A DNA stretch of 64,000 nucleotides, taken from contig JAAAOB010000141.1 of assembly GCA_009909035.1 (NCBI GenBank), forward strand, positions 62,001-126,000. The letters run 5' to 3'. Position 1 is the stretch's first letter. Each line of letters opens with the position of its first letter. The DNA is from Bacteroidota bacterium. Its GTDB lineage: Bacteria; Bacteroidota; Rhodothermia; Balneolales; Balneolaceae. The translations under genes and the position numbers were made by a program. The notes beneath the pieces are model-generated. The model searched no databases, had not been told where the DNA came from, and was given only the letters and a program-made list of their open reading frames with translations. Positions 35,304 to 44,691 of this stretch are shown here, piece after piece.

Positions 35304-36341
35304 ATGATCCATTTATCTCATCCAAAATTTCAAATTCTGATAATCGCCTCCATCCTCACCGGGCTTTTTCTTGCCGGATGTTCTGAACCGGCTAATGAGG
35401 AGTCGGTCGAATGGGCCCTGGCTCTTCATGGCGGCGCCGGTGCTATATCGCAGGAAATGCCCGACTCCGTAAAAAATCAATACTACGACGGGCTCGAGCA
35501 GGCCGTGCGCACCGGGGAAATTGTTTTACGAGAGGGTGGGTCCGCGCTTGATGCCGTTGAGCAGGTAGTCCGTAATCTTGAAAACAACCCTCTCTTCAAT
35601 GCGGGGAAAGGTGCCGTCTTTACCAAAGAGGGCCGGCACGAACTGGATGCAGCTATTATGGATGGCAGCACCATGCAGGCAGGGGCGCTGACCGGGCTCA
35701 CAACGGTCAAAAACCCGGTATCCCTGGCTCGCGTTGTGATGCAGGAGTCCGACCACATCTTTTTCTCGGGGCAGGGGGCAGAACAGTTCGCCGATGAAAC
35801 GAATGTGGAACGCGTAGAAAACGACCACTTTTTTACACAAAATCGGTATGATCAATGGCAGCGATCCAACAATCAAACCAGTTCAGCTGCTCCGGAGAAT
35901 CCGCGAACGCTTTCATCACACAACAGCTATAAATTTGGCACTGTGGGTGCTGTTGCCATCGATACCGACGGGCACCTTGCAGCCGCCACCTCTACCGGGG
36001 GCATGACCAATAAGCAGTTTGGCAGAGTTGGGGATGTGCCTATCATTGGGTCCGGCACGTTTGCCAATCACGTAGCAGCCGTATCGGCAACGGGATGGGG
36101 TGAAAAAATTATGCAGCAGGTATCGGCCAACACAATAGCCAACCTGGTTGAGTTTGGCGGGTATTCGCTGGAAGAGGCTGTTGATTTTCTGCTCGAGGAG
36201 CGCCTTCAGCCGGATGAAGCCGGTTTTATTGCCGTAGACAGCGACGGGAATATTGTCATGAAAATGAATACGCCCGGAATGTACCGCGGTTCTGTTAATT
36301 CACTCGGCGAAACAGAGATTAAAATCTGGACTGAAGAGTAA
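35304..36341 (+). CDS. isoaspartyl peptidase / L-asparaginase (Ntn hydrolase) lipoprotein
   Basis: 345 residues from ATG 35304, chosen because it opens the lipoprotein signal (ILIIASILTGLFLAGC); the track's start at 35211 adds 31 unrelated residues. Plant-type asparaginase family: WALALHGGAGA, NPLFNAGKGAVFT, ELDAAIMDGSTMQAGAL, and the autocleavage site YKFGTVGAVA, where Thr becomes the N-terminal nucleophile. GGMTNKQFGRVGDVPIIGSGTFA follows. Removes isoaspartyl dipeptides or deamidates asparagine, here outside the cytoplasm. Confidence 0.9.
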   Translation: MIHLSHPKFQILIIASILTGLFLAGCSEPANEESVEWALALHGGAGAISQEMPDSVKNQYYDGLEQAVRTGEIVLREGGSALDAVEQVVRNLENNPLFNAGKGAVFTKEGRHELDAAIMDGSTMQAGALTGLTTVKNPVSLARVVMQESDHIFFSGQGAEQFADETNVERVENDHFFTQNRYDQWQRSNNQTSSAAPENPRTLSSHNSYKFGTVGAVAIDTDGHLAAATSTGGMTNKQFGRVGDVPIIGSGTFANHVAAVSATGWGEKIMQQVSANTIANLVEFGGYSLEEAVDFLLEERLQPDEAGFIAVDSDGNIVMKMNTPGMYRGSVNSLGETEIKIWTEE

Positions 36342-36384
36342 CAGTTCACCGGCAGGTCCAAACACCTGTAACTTCTTATACAAT

Positions 36385-36425
36385 CAACAAAGGCCGGGTC
36401 ATCCCGACCTTTGTTGTTTTTATTC
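36385..36425 (+). terminator. intrinsic terminator after the asparaginase gene
   Basis: CAACAAAGG, CCGGGTCATCCCGA, CCTTTGTTG then TTTTTATT. Correct orientation, 44 nt past the stop. Confidence 0.82.
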
Positions 36426-36458
36426 TATTGTCATGTCAACCGTAATGTATCAGGCACT

Positions 36459-36556
36459 CAAAGACTTCCGAAGTCTTTTCTGGCTGTATGAATGCTCAGT
36501 CTCTTTTATAATTCTCCCTTTTACAACAAGCCCGCAGACTTCGGAAGTCTGCCTTA
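36459..36556. repeat. AGACTTCCGAAGTCT palindromes
   Basis: AGACTTCCGAAGTCT (about 36462-36476) and AGACTTCGGAAGTCT (about 36537-36551), each a short palindrome, about 75 nt apart in a non-coding stretch. A known style of interspersed repeat in this phylum. Confidence 0.55.
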
Positions 36557-36616
36557 TCCGCAATTTTAACCGGCATTCCAGTGTAGACATGAAACTATTT
36601 TGAAAGGGATCTTATG

Positions 36617-37390
36617 CTATTCAATTCCGTACCTGAATTTATCCCGCAACTCTTGTACATAAATTCCGATGTCGTTTCGTATTTCAAACAGCCTCTCGTG
36701 AAAATCGGCGTACACGGAACCGGAAAAGTACGAGTCGCCCTTCAGGTATTGAAGCCTGAGCAGAGCTTCGTTGGAACTGTGGAGCGCTTTTTTCGTGTAG
36801 GCGATGTTTCCGCCCAGCACATCTTTTTCAAACCCGAACGAGTAGCCGCCGGCAAGCTTCGCCCCTATTTTCAGTATATTGCTTACAAACTCATGGACCC
36901 GCTGGTTCATCAGGTGGGCGGGAATGGACTCTCCCCACTTCAGCACATCTACGGCGAGTTCAATAGAGTGTCGATAGACCGCAAGGTTTTCGATTGAGCC
37001 GTAATCTGAATAGGTAAAATCGTCGCTCAGCTCCTTCCAATCTTCACCGTAGTCAAAATCATCCTCGTCTGATTCAAGAAATGGGGGGATATCGTCTGTA
37101 AAAAAGATATCCTCGTCAAATTCATCCTCTCCATCTTCATCATCCCAGTCATCTTCGTCCTCGGGAAAATAGGCTTCGTCAAACAGCAGCTCTTCCTCGA
37201 TAAACGCCTCAACGGCGTCAATTTCATCAAAACTCTCGCGCAGCAGGCTAATCCACCGCGGCACGTCCTCGTTGGGATCGGAGGTAATGAATTTTCGAAG
37301 CTGCTCGCTTCTCTTCTCAATTTCGTCTAAATGAGACTCCCACTGGTGTTCATTCCAAACGGGATCTCTGTCAAAATCGTCAAAGCTCAT
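36617..37390 (-). CDS. acidic protein of unknown function
   Basis: 257 residues, cytoplasmic. N-terminal helical part (QWESHLDEIEKRSEQLRKFI), a strongly acidic stretch at about 75-120 (EDEDDWDDEDGEDEFDEDIF), then a helical C-terminal domain (YRHSIELAVDVLKWGESIP to YVQELRDKFRYGIE). No family recognised. Gene order behind yggS-divIVA-PNP suggests it belongs to that leftward block, 88 nt after the PNP start. The acidic segment resembles a flexible or cation-binding linker. Confidence 0.6.
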   Translation of the reverse strand: MSFDDFDRDPVWNEHQWESHLDEIEKRSEQLRKFITSDPNEDVPRWISLLRESFDEIDAVEAFIEEELLFDEAYFPEDEDDWDDEDGEDEFDEDIFFTDDIPPFLESDEDDFDYGEDWKELSDDFTYSDYGSIENLAVYRHSIELAVDVLKWGESIPAHLMNQRVHEFVSNILKIGAKLAGGYSFGFEKDVLGGNIAYTKKALHSSNEALLRLQYLKGDSYFSGSVYADFHERLFEIRNDIGIYVQELRDKFRYGIE

Positions 37391-37478
37391 ACGTTTGATG
37401 TGCTATTTGATTTGGTGGTAATGAGTTTCTGTCCTGCTGAAATTACTATATTTCAAGCTTTAAAAACAGCGGTCTGCA

Positions 37479-38315
37479 TTATAGTTTCTTAAGTACATGC
37501 ACGATGACGCGGGTCATTTTAGGCTCGGCAATGGAGGCGGCCTCAAGAATTTCCTCCATATTAACCGGTTTTAACGCGTCCGGGAAACATTCGTCCGTAA
37601 TTGCAGAAATTCCTAATACTTCCATTCCCATGTGAACAGCGGCAATTACCTCGGGAATGGTGCTCATGCCTACAACATCAGCGCCGATAAGTCTCAAAAA
37701 CCGGTATTCTGCTTTCGTTTCCAGCATCGGTCCGCTCAGGGCAACATAGACGCCTTGGTGCATCTGAATATTATTTTCGAGCGCTACGTTTTTTGCAATA
37801 TCCATCAGCCGTTCGCAGTAGGGTTCGCTCATATCCGGGAATCGCGGGCCAAGCTCCTCGTCATTGGGGCCCATGAGTGGATTATCACCCAGCATGTTGA
37901 TATGATCGCGGATCAGCATGATATCACCGCGCGAGTGGTTGGGGTTCATCCCTCCGCAGGCGTTGCTGACAAACAGTGTATCGGCTCCATTCTTTTTCAA
38001 CACGCGAACCGGAAAAACGATCTGCTGCATGGAGTACCCTTCGTAGTAGTGAAACCTCCCCTGCATGGCAACGACCTCTTTCCCGCCGAGGATGCCGAAA
38101 AGTAATTTGCCGTCGTGCCCCTCCACCGTAGAGACCGGGAAATGGGGTATATCGTGATAGGAGATGCTCGTTTCGATCTCCATCTCTTCGGCAAGCTGTC
38201 CCAGGCCGGTACCTAAAATAAGCATATAGTTTGGCCTGAGGTCAGTCTTACTTTGAATAAACCGGAGGGACTCATCGCGTTTTTTTCGAAACGTCTCTGT
38301 AGATTCAATCTGCAT
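37479..38315 (-). CDS. purine-nucleoside phosphorylase
   Basis: 278 residues. Trimeric PNP family (PNP/MTAP): splits inosine and guanosine with phosphate. Motifs: LGTGLGQLAEEM, GRFHYYEGYSMQQIVFPVRVL (phosphate site), SNACGGMNPN, GPMLETKAEYRFLRLIGADVVGMSTIPEVIAA, and the purine-site ISAITDECFPD, where ITN/D is expected. Follows divIVA by 27 nt and may be co-transcribed with it. Salvage enzyme in the same window as adenine deaminase, but not adjacent. Confidence 0.93.
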   Translation of the reverse strand: MQIESTETFRKKRDESLRFIQSKTDLRPNYMLILGTGLGQLAEEMEIETSISYHDIPHFPVSTVEGHDGKLLFGILGGKEVVAMQGRFHYYEGYSMQQIVFPVRVLKKNGADTLFVSNACGGMNPNHSRGDIMLIRDHINMLGDNPLMGPNDEELGPRFPDMSEPYCERLMDIAKNVALENNIQMHQGVYVALSGPMLETKAEYRFLRLIGADVVGMSTIPEVIAAVHMGMEVLGISAITDECFPDALKPVNMEEILEAASIAEPKMTRVIVHVLKKL

Positions 38316-38342
38316 TCAGCGGGGACTACGGTGGTTCGTACG

Positions 38343-38969
38343 TTATTCAATTTCATCTAAAATATTGTCGAGATCTTCAGACCCCGGCGGCAAATGTTGT
38401 TCGACGGGGGGTGCCGGACGTTTCCGGCTCCGTGCCGGCTTCCGATCTTCTCCATCGATCCGGCTGTTGCTCTCATCCGAAGTCTCAGCCTCCTCTTTGG
38501 GAAGTGAAAAAAGCGAGGCATCATCCCTTGAGAAATGGTGAAGGGATTCCTGGGCCATATCGAGATACGATTTCATACCGCCGACAATTTCTTCCCGCCG
38601 GTCGAGAAGACGCAGGATGCTCTGGCGAATTTCCTGGCGCTGCCGGCTGGCATCGCGAACGATGCTGTCGGCCTCCATCTCAGCCTTGCTTATGATGTTC
38701 TTGGCCTCCTGTTTGGCGCCTACAAGCTTATGCTCTGCGTTATCCTTGGCCGTCTGCAAAGTTTCATGGAGCGCCTGCTCTACACGTTCGTAGTGCTTCA
38801 GCTTCTCATCCATTTTATCAAGCTGGTCCTCGAGCTCACGCATCCTGGCGGTCATATGCTCCCATTCATTCGACACGAGGTTCAGGTATGCCTTCACCTC
38901 AGACACATCATATCCGCGGAGCGATTTTTCGAATTGCTGCTGCTTGATTTCGAGAGCTGTCAATTTCAT
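38343..38969 (-). CDS. divIVA: DivIVA-domain protein
   Basis: 208 residues. The N-terminal DivIVA signature LTALEIKQQQFEKSLRGYDVSEVKAYL binds curved or polar membrane; a long coiled coil follows to about residue 110, then a basic/polar tail (RKPARSRKRPAPPVEQ). In other phyla DivIVA positions division or polar growth proteins. It is in the yggS to divIVA order also seen in many Gram-positive division clusters, although sepF is missing here. Role in this lineage is inferred. Confidence 0.87.
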   Translation of the reverse strand: MKLTALEIKQQQFEKSLRGYDVSEVKAYLNLVSNEWEHMTARMRELEDQLDKMDEKLKHYERVEQALHETLQTAKDNAEHKLVGAKQEAKNIISKAEMEADSIVRDASRQRQEIRQSILRLLDRREEIVGGMKSYLDMAQESLHHFSRDDASLFSLPKEEAETSDESNSRIDGEDRKPARSRKRPAPPVEQHLPPGSEDLDNILDEIE

Positions 38970-39008
38970 AAGGGGAACGTCGCTATTTTTGAATTCTGAA
39001 GATAAAGA

Positions 39009-39365
39009 TTACTGGTTTAACATGTTGCGGAGATTACCAGAATTAGACGTTTCGGACTCTTCCGTCTCCTCATTGAGCTCTATTTCAATAGAGTCGGACT
39101 GCTGTTTCTCCTCAACGTTCTGCCGGCTCTTTTTTCTGTCGCGCTCTTCATCCGTCACAATCTCTTCAAGATTGGACAGACGCCGGTCGGTTTTCTCCTT
39201 AAATTCGCGCAGTGCTTGTAAAAACTCCTCGTTTTTGGTTATATCGTCCGAGTTTGACCCGCGCTTCATCCATGTCTTTATAATGCTGCCCACAATTCCC
39301 AGGAATACAATTGTAAGGATACTTCCAAATACAATTGCAACAACTGCAACTTCTTCACCCATCAT
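39009..39365 (-). CDS. single-pass membrane coiled-coil protein
   Basis: 118 residues. N-terminal membrane helix (VAVVAIVFGSILTIVFLGIVGSI), positive stop WMKRG, then a charged coiled coil (FLQALREFKEKTDRRLSNLEE) and an acidic/polar tail. Seven nt downstream of the PspB-like gene; both have the same membrane-plus-coiled-coil plan. Possibly an envelope-stress partner of the Psp type, but no firm family. Confidence 0.5.
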   Translation of the reverse strand: MMGEEVAVVAIVFGSILTIVFLGIVGSIIKTWMKRGSNSDDITKNEEFLQALREFKEKTDRRLSNLEEIVTDEERDRKKSRQNVEEKQQSDSIEIELNEETEESETSNSGNLRNMLNQ

Positions 39366-39372
39366 AATTCAA

Positions 39373-39684
39373 TCACCTCTGTTTATTTGCAATAGTTTCT
39401 ACTTTGGTCTTGTTTTTTTCTTTTTGCGTCTGACGATCATCTATCTCAATCTGGTCCAACGGATCTGCGCCGGCGGCTGAAAATTCGCCCGGATCACCGG
39501 CGGCTATCGCCTCCAGGTTCTCAATCCGTGTTTTCATCTGTTCCACCTGCAGTTTCATATCCTCCAGCTCAGCCTCATTGCTGTTGGTTTGATTCTGCCA
39601 TTTCAGCTTGTTTTTTTGATAGTCGATAATATATCCCCCGATGATAGCAACCAGGGGAATTAAAACCCATATCCATGCAGACAT
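39373..39684 (-). CDS. PspB-like membrane protein
   Basis: 103 residues. N-terminal helix AWIWVLIPLVAIIGGYIIDY, then ELEDMKLQVEQMKTRIENLEAI, a coiled coil of about 30 residues, as in phage-shock protein B, which regulates the Psp membrane-stress response. The tail is longer than in E. coli PspB. No pspA or pspC in the window, so a regulatory role is not shown. Confidence 0.55.
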   Translation of the reverse strand: MSAWIWVLIPLVAIIGGYIIDYQKNKLKWQNQTNSNEAELEDMKLQVEQMKTRIENLEAIAAGDPGEFSAAGADPLDQIEIDDRQTQKEKNKTKVETIANKQR

Positions 39685-39745
39685 ATTGCTTTTCTTTTTA
39701 AAATAAAAAATTTACGGTAAATCACACTGTCTTTAACGTACAAAA

Positions 39746-40441
39746 TCAGGTATAGTTACGCTCGCCAAATATGGCAGTGCCCACACGAACCATCGTCGAC
39801 CCCTCTTCAATGGCCTCTTCCAGGTCGTTGGTCATCCCCATGGAGAGATGCTCAAGGGTGACGGAGCCGTCGACCAGGTGCAGATGTTCATCGCGAAGAG
39901 TTTTCAGCAGCTTAAATTCATTGCGAACCTGCTCTTTATCGTCCGTAAATGTGGCCATGCCCATGAGTCCCCTGACGTGCGTATACGTTAGATCTTGTCC
40001 GTATGTTAGTATCTTCTCAAGGTCGTCCGGATCGCACCCGCTCTTCTGATCCTCATCACTGATATTTACCTGGATCAGAACGTTTATGTGCCGGCCGATT
40101 CGTGACGCCCGCTTTTCTACCTCTTTGAGCGCTTTCTTTTTATGGATTGAATCGATCCAGTCTACCCGCTCCACCATATATTTAATTTTATTGGTCTGGA
40201 GATTTCCTATAAAATGCCACCGGATCTCATCATCTTCAATCTCTTCCATTTTATCCTGGAGCTCCTTCGCCCGGTTTTCACCGAAATGAAGCTGAGAAGC
40301 TTTTCGTGCCTCCAGAATATCGGCATTGGGCTTGGTTTTGCTTACCGCCACCAGCACGATCTCCTCCGGATCCCGTCCACAGGCGGTACAGGCTGTTCTG
40401 ATTCGTTGCTGAACGTTGTCTAAATTTTCTTCTATAGCCAT
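39746..40441 (-). CDS. yggS: YggS/PLPHP pyridoxal-phosphate homeostasis protein
   Basis: 231 residues. Fold type III PLP-binding protein: the Schiff-base Lys in VLVAVSKTKP (about residue 36), FGENRAKEL, WHFIGNLQTNKIKYMV, LIQVNISDEDQKSG, GLMGMAT, and the C-terminal LSMGMTNDLEEAIEEGSTMVRVGTAIFG. Keeps free PLP in balance; it has no known catalytic reaction. First gene of the leftward block (yggS, PspB-like, coiled-coil protein, divIVA, PNP). Confidence 0.95.
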   Translation of the reverse strand: MAIEENLDNVQQRIRTACTACGRDPEEIVLVAVSKTKPNADILEARKASQLHFGENRAKELQDKMEEIEDDEIRWHFIGNLQTNKIKYMVERVDWIDSIHKKKALKEVEKRASRIGRHINVLIQVNISDEDQKSGCDPDDLEKILTYGQDLTYTHVRGLMGMATFTDDKEQVRNEFKLLKTLRDEHLHLVDGSVTLEHLSMGMTNDLEEAIEEGSTMVRVGTAIFGERNYT

Positions 40442-42063
40442 ATGGTTGTTTTCAGTTTGTGACGTTTGTTAGCTAAAAATGAATCACCGGAGAAACATTC
40501 CGTTCGTTTCCTTTTTATTCTCACCATATCTGTTCATCTGAAGAGGGAGTGCCGGCAACTGCTTTTGGCAGCTTTTAAAAAACGACCCCGGCACAAGATA
40601 ATAATTTTGGTTCTGCCGGAAACATTGTGGATAAACAAATTCATTAGAACATTGCCCCCCCTTTCGCCCTGAAATAGTAGAAGGCAGGTCCACTCGTAAC
40701 TCCGGATTCCCTACATCGTTCTCCAGCTCAAAAGTCTCCTAACCTTTGTAATGGATTTGAAACCGTTTGCGATTTCCGAATTTACCAGCCTTGGAATTGG
40801 GAGCGAGGCGGGCAGGTTCTGCGGAGCGTATGGGATTGGTTGTAAATAGCCTACCGGATCGATCGTTGATTGCAAGCAATGAGAGATATGGACCATTGCT
40901 ATTTACATCCCATAGCGAAGCATAATCTCCGAGCGAGCAATTCCACAGCCTGGCGATTTTTGGATACTTTTTGACGCCAAAAAGTATCAGGAGAGAAAAT
41001 AGTTGGGGTACACTAACTATGCTGTACCCATAACGTTTCCTGTAGTTCTTTTGTTTATTCGGTAATTTGAGTATTGGGTATCATTTTTATGGCGGAGTGG
41101 AACATCATGTGGTTCGATATCGAAATTTTATATGCCGCCCATTCACCAAAAAAAGCCTGTCATTCTGACTGAGCGGAGGCCGCTTTTTAGCCGGAGTCGC
41201 CCCGAATGGATCCCCCCAGGGGAAAGAATCTCCTTGTTATGGGATTTAGTTTATTAGGTAATTTGATAATTCGTTATCGAACTTCATTTTGTGTGACGGT
41301 GTAAATCGGCTTGTGGTTTCTTTCTACCGCACTGTTGCGCAAAGGTATTCGCCTTGCTCCCTGCCTCCTATGCCTTGAATCTTCAACTCAATCCTCACCA
41401 CCACAAACTCCAGTAACAGACGCTGTCAGCTCCTTCTGTTCACTCCCTCTCACAGCATTTGTCGACTCACCCTCCGCTGGTGAAACTGACGAACCGATGA
41501 ACCGAGAAATACCCAACCGATGAAGTGGTGAACGTCATCGGATGAGTTTCGATGAAAATACCAGAAGTGCAGTATCCATGCATTGACTCATTGGTGCCTC
41601 ATCCGATGACTCTCCGGAATTCATTTATTCCGTGGTGGCTCCACGGATTGAACTCCTCAACTCCCCATCGACTCAACTATTTTTTCTTGTAACTCCCATT
41701 GCCTCGGGGCATGGAGATGGACGCCTCAAAAGACCACGCACCGTGCTCCAAAAAAAACGGCGCTTTCCGACTCATCCTCCGCAGGGGAAACTGACGAACC
41801 GAGAATCCGAGAAAATGATGAACTATTGGGCATCGATTCTCTTTGCTTATGGCGATGTGAAACATTACGTGGGGTCGTTAACTGCAGTGTTATCTAAAGA
41901 TTTTCGCCGTGCACCCTGCAACTTTGCTCTGAATCCTGTCTCGCCAGTTGTATTTCTACCATTGATCAAATAGATTGATCTATCTGCTTTTCAGTCCGCT
42001 ACGAGACAAATGGCTGCAGATATTTGCGGTTTCTTGAACACTTATAGGTTAACCTTCGGCACC
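40442..42063. other. gene-free region with repeats
   Basis: About 1.6 kb with no convincing gene. Contains the hairpin GATACTTTTTGACGCCAAAAAGTATC (40963-40988). A direct repeat, CGACTCACCCTCCGCTGGTG (41462) and CGACTCATCCTCCGCAGGGG (41768), is each followed by AAACTGACGAACCGA. A GGATCCCCCCAGGGG stretch lies near 41209. ORFs in the track here have no family features. The GMC oxidoreductase promoter must lie near the right end. Confidence 0.5.
40963..40988. repeat. dispersed hairpin GATACTTTTTG/CAAAAAGTATC
   Basis: Perfect 11-base arms with a 4-nt loop (ACGC), the same plan as the copy at 9715-9742. Non-coding. Confidence 0.6.
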
Positions 42064-43779
42064 ATGAATATGAACGGAAAACACAAAAAAGAGAACAGCT
42101 ACGATGCAATTGTTGTGGGATCCGGAATCACCGGGGGATGGGCCGCCAAGGAGCTCTGCGATCGGGGCCTGAAGACGCTTGTACTGGAGCGAGGACGCCC
42201 GGTGGAGCATCAGGACGACTATCCCACCGCCCTGCTTGATCCCTGGGAAGAGACCAACGCAGGACGAATTCCGCAATCTGAACGGGAAAAGAACCCGGTT
42301 GTCAATCGCTGCTACGCCTACAATGAAAACACAAAACACTTCTTCCTGGAAGATGAAGAGCACCCGTACCAGCAGGAACAGCCGTTCGACTGGATTCGTG
42401 CCTACGTAGAAGGGGGCAAATCCCTGCTCTGGGCCCGCAACGGCCAGCGGTGGAGCCGTTACGATTTTGAGCGCCCTGCCCGCGACGGCTGGGGCTTTGA
42501 ATGGCCAATCACCTACGATGAGCTGGCGCCCTGGTACGATAAGGTGGAGCATTTCGTTGGGTGGAGCGGCAACAAAGATGGCCTTGAAGAACTGCCTGAC
42601 GGCGATTTCCTCCCGCCATTCGACCTCAACTGCGTGGAGTCGGACATGAAAACACGGATTGAACTACAGTTCCCGGAGCGAACCATGATCCAGGGACGCT
42701 GTGCCCATTTAACCGAGGTCCGCGACATCCACCGCCAGCAGGGACGCGGACTCTGTATGGCCCGCAACCGGTGCTACCGCGGATGCCCCTACGGCGCCTA
42801 CTTCAGCTCCAACTCCTCCACCCTGCCCTGGGCCCAGCGAACCGGCAACCTCACCAAGGTGACGCACGCGGTTGTTCACTCCGTTATTTACGACGATACC
42901 AAAGAAACCGCCACCGGGGTCCGCGTGGTGGATGCAAATACCGGGAACATGACCGAATATTACGGGCGCACCATCTTTATGAATGCCTCCTGCCTGAACA
43001 CAAACCTGATTATGATGAACAGCCGATCGGCCCGATTTCCCGACGGACTCGGCAACGACAACGGGCTGCTGGGCCGTTACGTTGCCTTCCACAACTACCG
43101 CGGTCAGATCAGTGCCGATATGGAGGGATACCTGGAGTCATACTACTACGGCAGACGGCCGGCCGGCCCGCTCATCGCCCCGTTTCGAAATGTATTTCAG
43201 CGTGACCAGGTCGATTTTGAAGGCTCTTACCTGGTTCCGGTTGGCGCGAGCCGCCAGGGATGGCAGCGGGGTATTTATGAAAAGACGATCGGTACAGAAC
43301 TGAAGAAAAAAATGACTCAGCCCGGGCCGTGGACTGTTTATATGGGCCTGCAGGCGGAAACCGTTCCGATTTTTGAGAACCATGTGAGGCTCAGTACAGA
43401 TCAGACCGATCGCTGGGGGTTGCCGCAGCTGGTGACCTCGGTCGATTATACCGAAAATGATGAAGCGCTGCTTACAGATTACTTTGAACAGGGAACCGCA
43501 ATGCTGGAAGCCGCAGGCTGTACGAACATCCGCGTCCGGGACACCAAGCAGGCCCCCGGACTGGATATTCACGAAATCGGTGGGGCACGCATGGGGAACG
43601 ACCCGAAAACTTCTGTCTTGAACAGGTGGAACCAGGTTCACGGTTGCAAAAACGTGTTTGTGACCGACGGGGCCTGTATGAGCTCAGTGGCCACCCAGAA
43701 TCCATCGCTCACATTCATGGCTCTTACTGCCCGTGCCGCCAACTATGCCGCGGATGAGATGGAAAAAGGGAATCTGTAA
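42064..43779 (+). CDS. GMC-family FAD-dependent oxidoreductase
   Basis: 571 residues from ATG 42064 (the track's 42010 adds 18 unrelated residues). FAD Rossmann motif AIVVGSGITGGWAAKELCDRG, EGGKSLLWARNGQRW, then the substrate domain, and the C-terminal GMC signature with catalytic His in LDIHEIGGARMG and NVFVTDGACMSSVATQNP. These resemble the sugar or polyol dehydrogenases of the GMC group more than choline oxidase. No gluconate dehydrogenase subunit 3 or cytochrome is adjacent, and I see no Tat signal. Oxidises an alcohol; acceptor and substrate unknown. Confidence 0.9.
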   Translation: MNMNGKHKKENSYDAIVVGSGITGGWAAKELCDRGLKTLVLERGRPVEHQDDYPTALLDPWEETNAGRIPQSEREKNPVVNRCYAYNENTKHFFLEDEEHPYQQEQPFDWIRAYVEGGKSLLWARNGQRWSRYDFERPARDGWGFEWPITYDELAPWYDKVEHFVGWSGNKDGLEELPDGDFLPPFDLNCVESDMKTRIELQFPERTMIQGRCAHLTEVRDIHRQQGRGLCMARNRCYRGCPYGAYFSSNSSTLPWAQRTGNLTKVTHAVVHSVIYDDTKETATGVRVVDANTGNMTEYYGRTIFMNASCLNTNLIMMNSRSARFPDGLGNDNGLLGRYVAFHNYRGQISADMEGYLESYYYGRRPAGPLIAPFRNVFQRDQVDFEGSYLVPVGASRQGWQRGIYEKTIGTELKKKMTQPGPWTVYMGLQAETVPIFENHVRLSTDQTDRWGLPQLVTSVDYTENDEALLTDYFEQGTAMLEAAGCTNIRVRDTKQAPGLDIHEIGGARMGNDPKTSVLNRWNQVHGCKNVFVTDGACMSSVATQNPSLTFMALTARAANYAADEMEKGNL

Positions 43780-43824
43780 CACCATTTTCGGACCCAGGTG
43801 CCACATTTTGAATACTGCTCTTAC

Positions 43825-44034
43825 CTAATTTTCCCGCTCAAGATTGGGTGCGCAAGTCTGGGTTCCAAATATCCTGTAAATCGGGCAAAACGAAAGTGTA
43901 CCTGTTCCAATCAGGATAATTCCTACAATTCCCCATAGAGAATCAAACCAGAAACCCGCAAAAATAATAAGCATTCCAAGGACTACCCGAATAATTGAGT
44001 CCATCGATCCGACATTTTTTTTCACAATTCTCAT
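43825..44034 (-). CDS. DUF2892 (YgaP-like) small membrane protein
   Basis: 69 residues from the second ATG (44034), which has AGAGG at good spacing; the track's ATG 44043 is only 3 nt from it. RIVKKNVGSMDSIIRVVLGM, one or two membrane helices (LIIFAGFWFDSLWGIVGIILIG), then the typical GTLSFCPIYRIFGTQTC with two conserved Cys. Matches the DUF2892 family, sometimes fused to rhodanese in YgaP. Function unclear. Upstream it has a 28-bp tandem duplication. Confidence 0.82.
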   Translation of the reverse strand: MRIVKKNVGSMDSIIRVVLGMLIIFAGFWFDSLWGIVGIILIGTGTLSFCPIYRIFGTQTCAPNLEREN

Positions 44035-44054
44035 AACATTCACCTCTTTTTTTT

Positions 44055-44110
44055 ATTGATATAAATAATGCTCTGTTGAACTATTGATATAAATAATGCT
44101 CTGTTGAACT
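44055..44110. repeat. 28-bp perfect tandem duplication
   Basis: ATTGATATAAATAATGCTCTGTTGAACT occurs twice without a gap, in the promoter region of the DUF2892 gene. A recent duplication that may double a promoter or operator element. Confidence 0.9.
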
Positions 44111-44268
44111 AAAGGTACAATCTGTATCAAATTAAACCTGTACGGTCACCGCTGAAACCAATGTAGGAGAATTGACTACACGCTTGCCGCCGGTGCAATC
44201 ACGACCCAAAAACAACAGCGCATTATTTCTATTCATCAAAACCCTTCTTATCTTCCTGCCGACCAACT

Positions 44269-44352
44269 GCCCGGGTGGCGGAATTGGTAGACGCGCCGGA
44301 TTCAAAATCCGGTGATGGCAACATCGTAGGGGTTCAAGTCCCCTCCCGGGTA
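44269..44352 (+). tRNA. tRNA-Leu (anticodon CAA)
   Basis: 84 nt, no encoded CCA. Acceptor GCCCGGG/CCCGGGT with discriminator A, D arm TGGCGGAATTGGTAGACGCG, anticodon stem CCGGA/TCCGG with loop TTCAAAA (CAA), long variable arm TGATGGCAACATCG as in class II tRNA, T arm GGGGTTCAAGTCCCC. Clear by eye. Confidence 0.95.
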
Positions 44353-44662
44353 CTGAGAAGTTTTGAGATAGGAGATCATAGATAAGAGATATGATATAAT
44401 CGATGAGAGTGATGCTGGTCACGCTCTGGGCGATGCATGCTAAGTCATTCTTCGATAGCACTCTCCTTGCAACTCTGGTTTTATTTTTTTGGTATTCGCT
44501 GGCTTGATTGCCCACATCCCCCCTTCAAGAAGACTTTTCTCATACCCAGGAAAAACCAAGGGTCGTATCAAAAATTTTTTATGAATTGAACCTTTCTGCG
44601 AAAATTTCCCGCCTCTCTTGCCGGCGCTTCACCAACTAAGGTCAACATTATTCCACAGAAAG

Positions 44663-44691
44663 TTGACATACATTGCGGCATTATGTATTAT
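44663..44691 (+). promoter_or_regulatory. sigma-70-type promoter of the PadR/ABC operon
   Basis: TTGACA (44663-44668), 17-nt spacer, TATTAT (44686-44691). The nearest gene starts 31 nt past the -10. An unusually canonical promoter for this phylum. Confidence 0.65.

Noticed and set aside
44132-44515. 127-codon minus-strand ORF across the tRNA-Leu
   Set aside because: It reads through a clear tRNA gene on the other strand.
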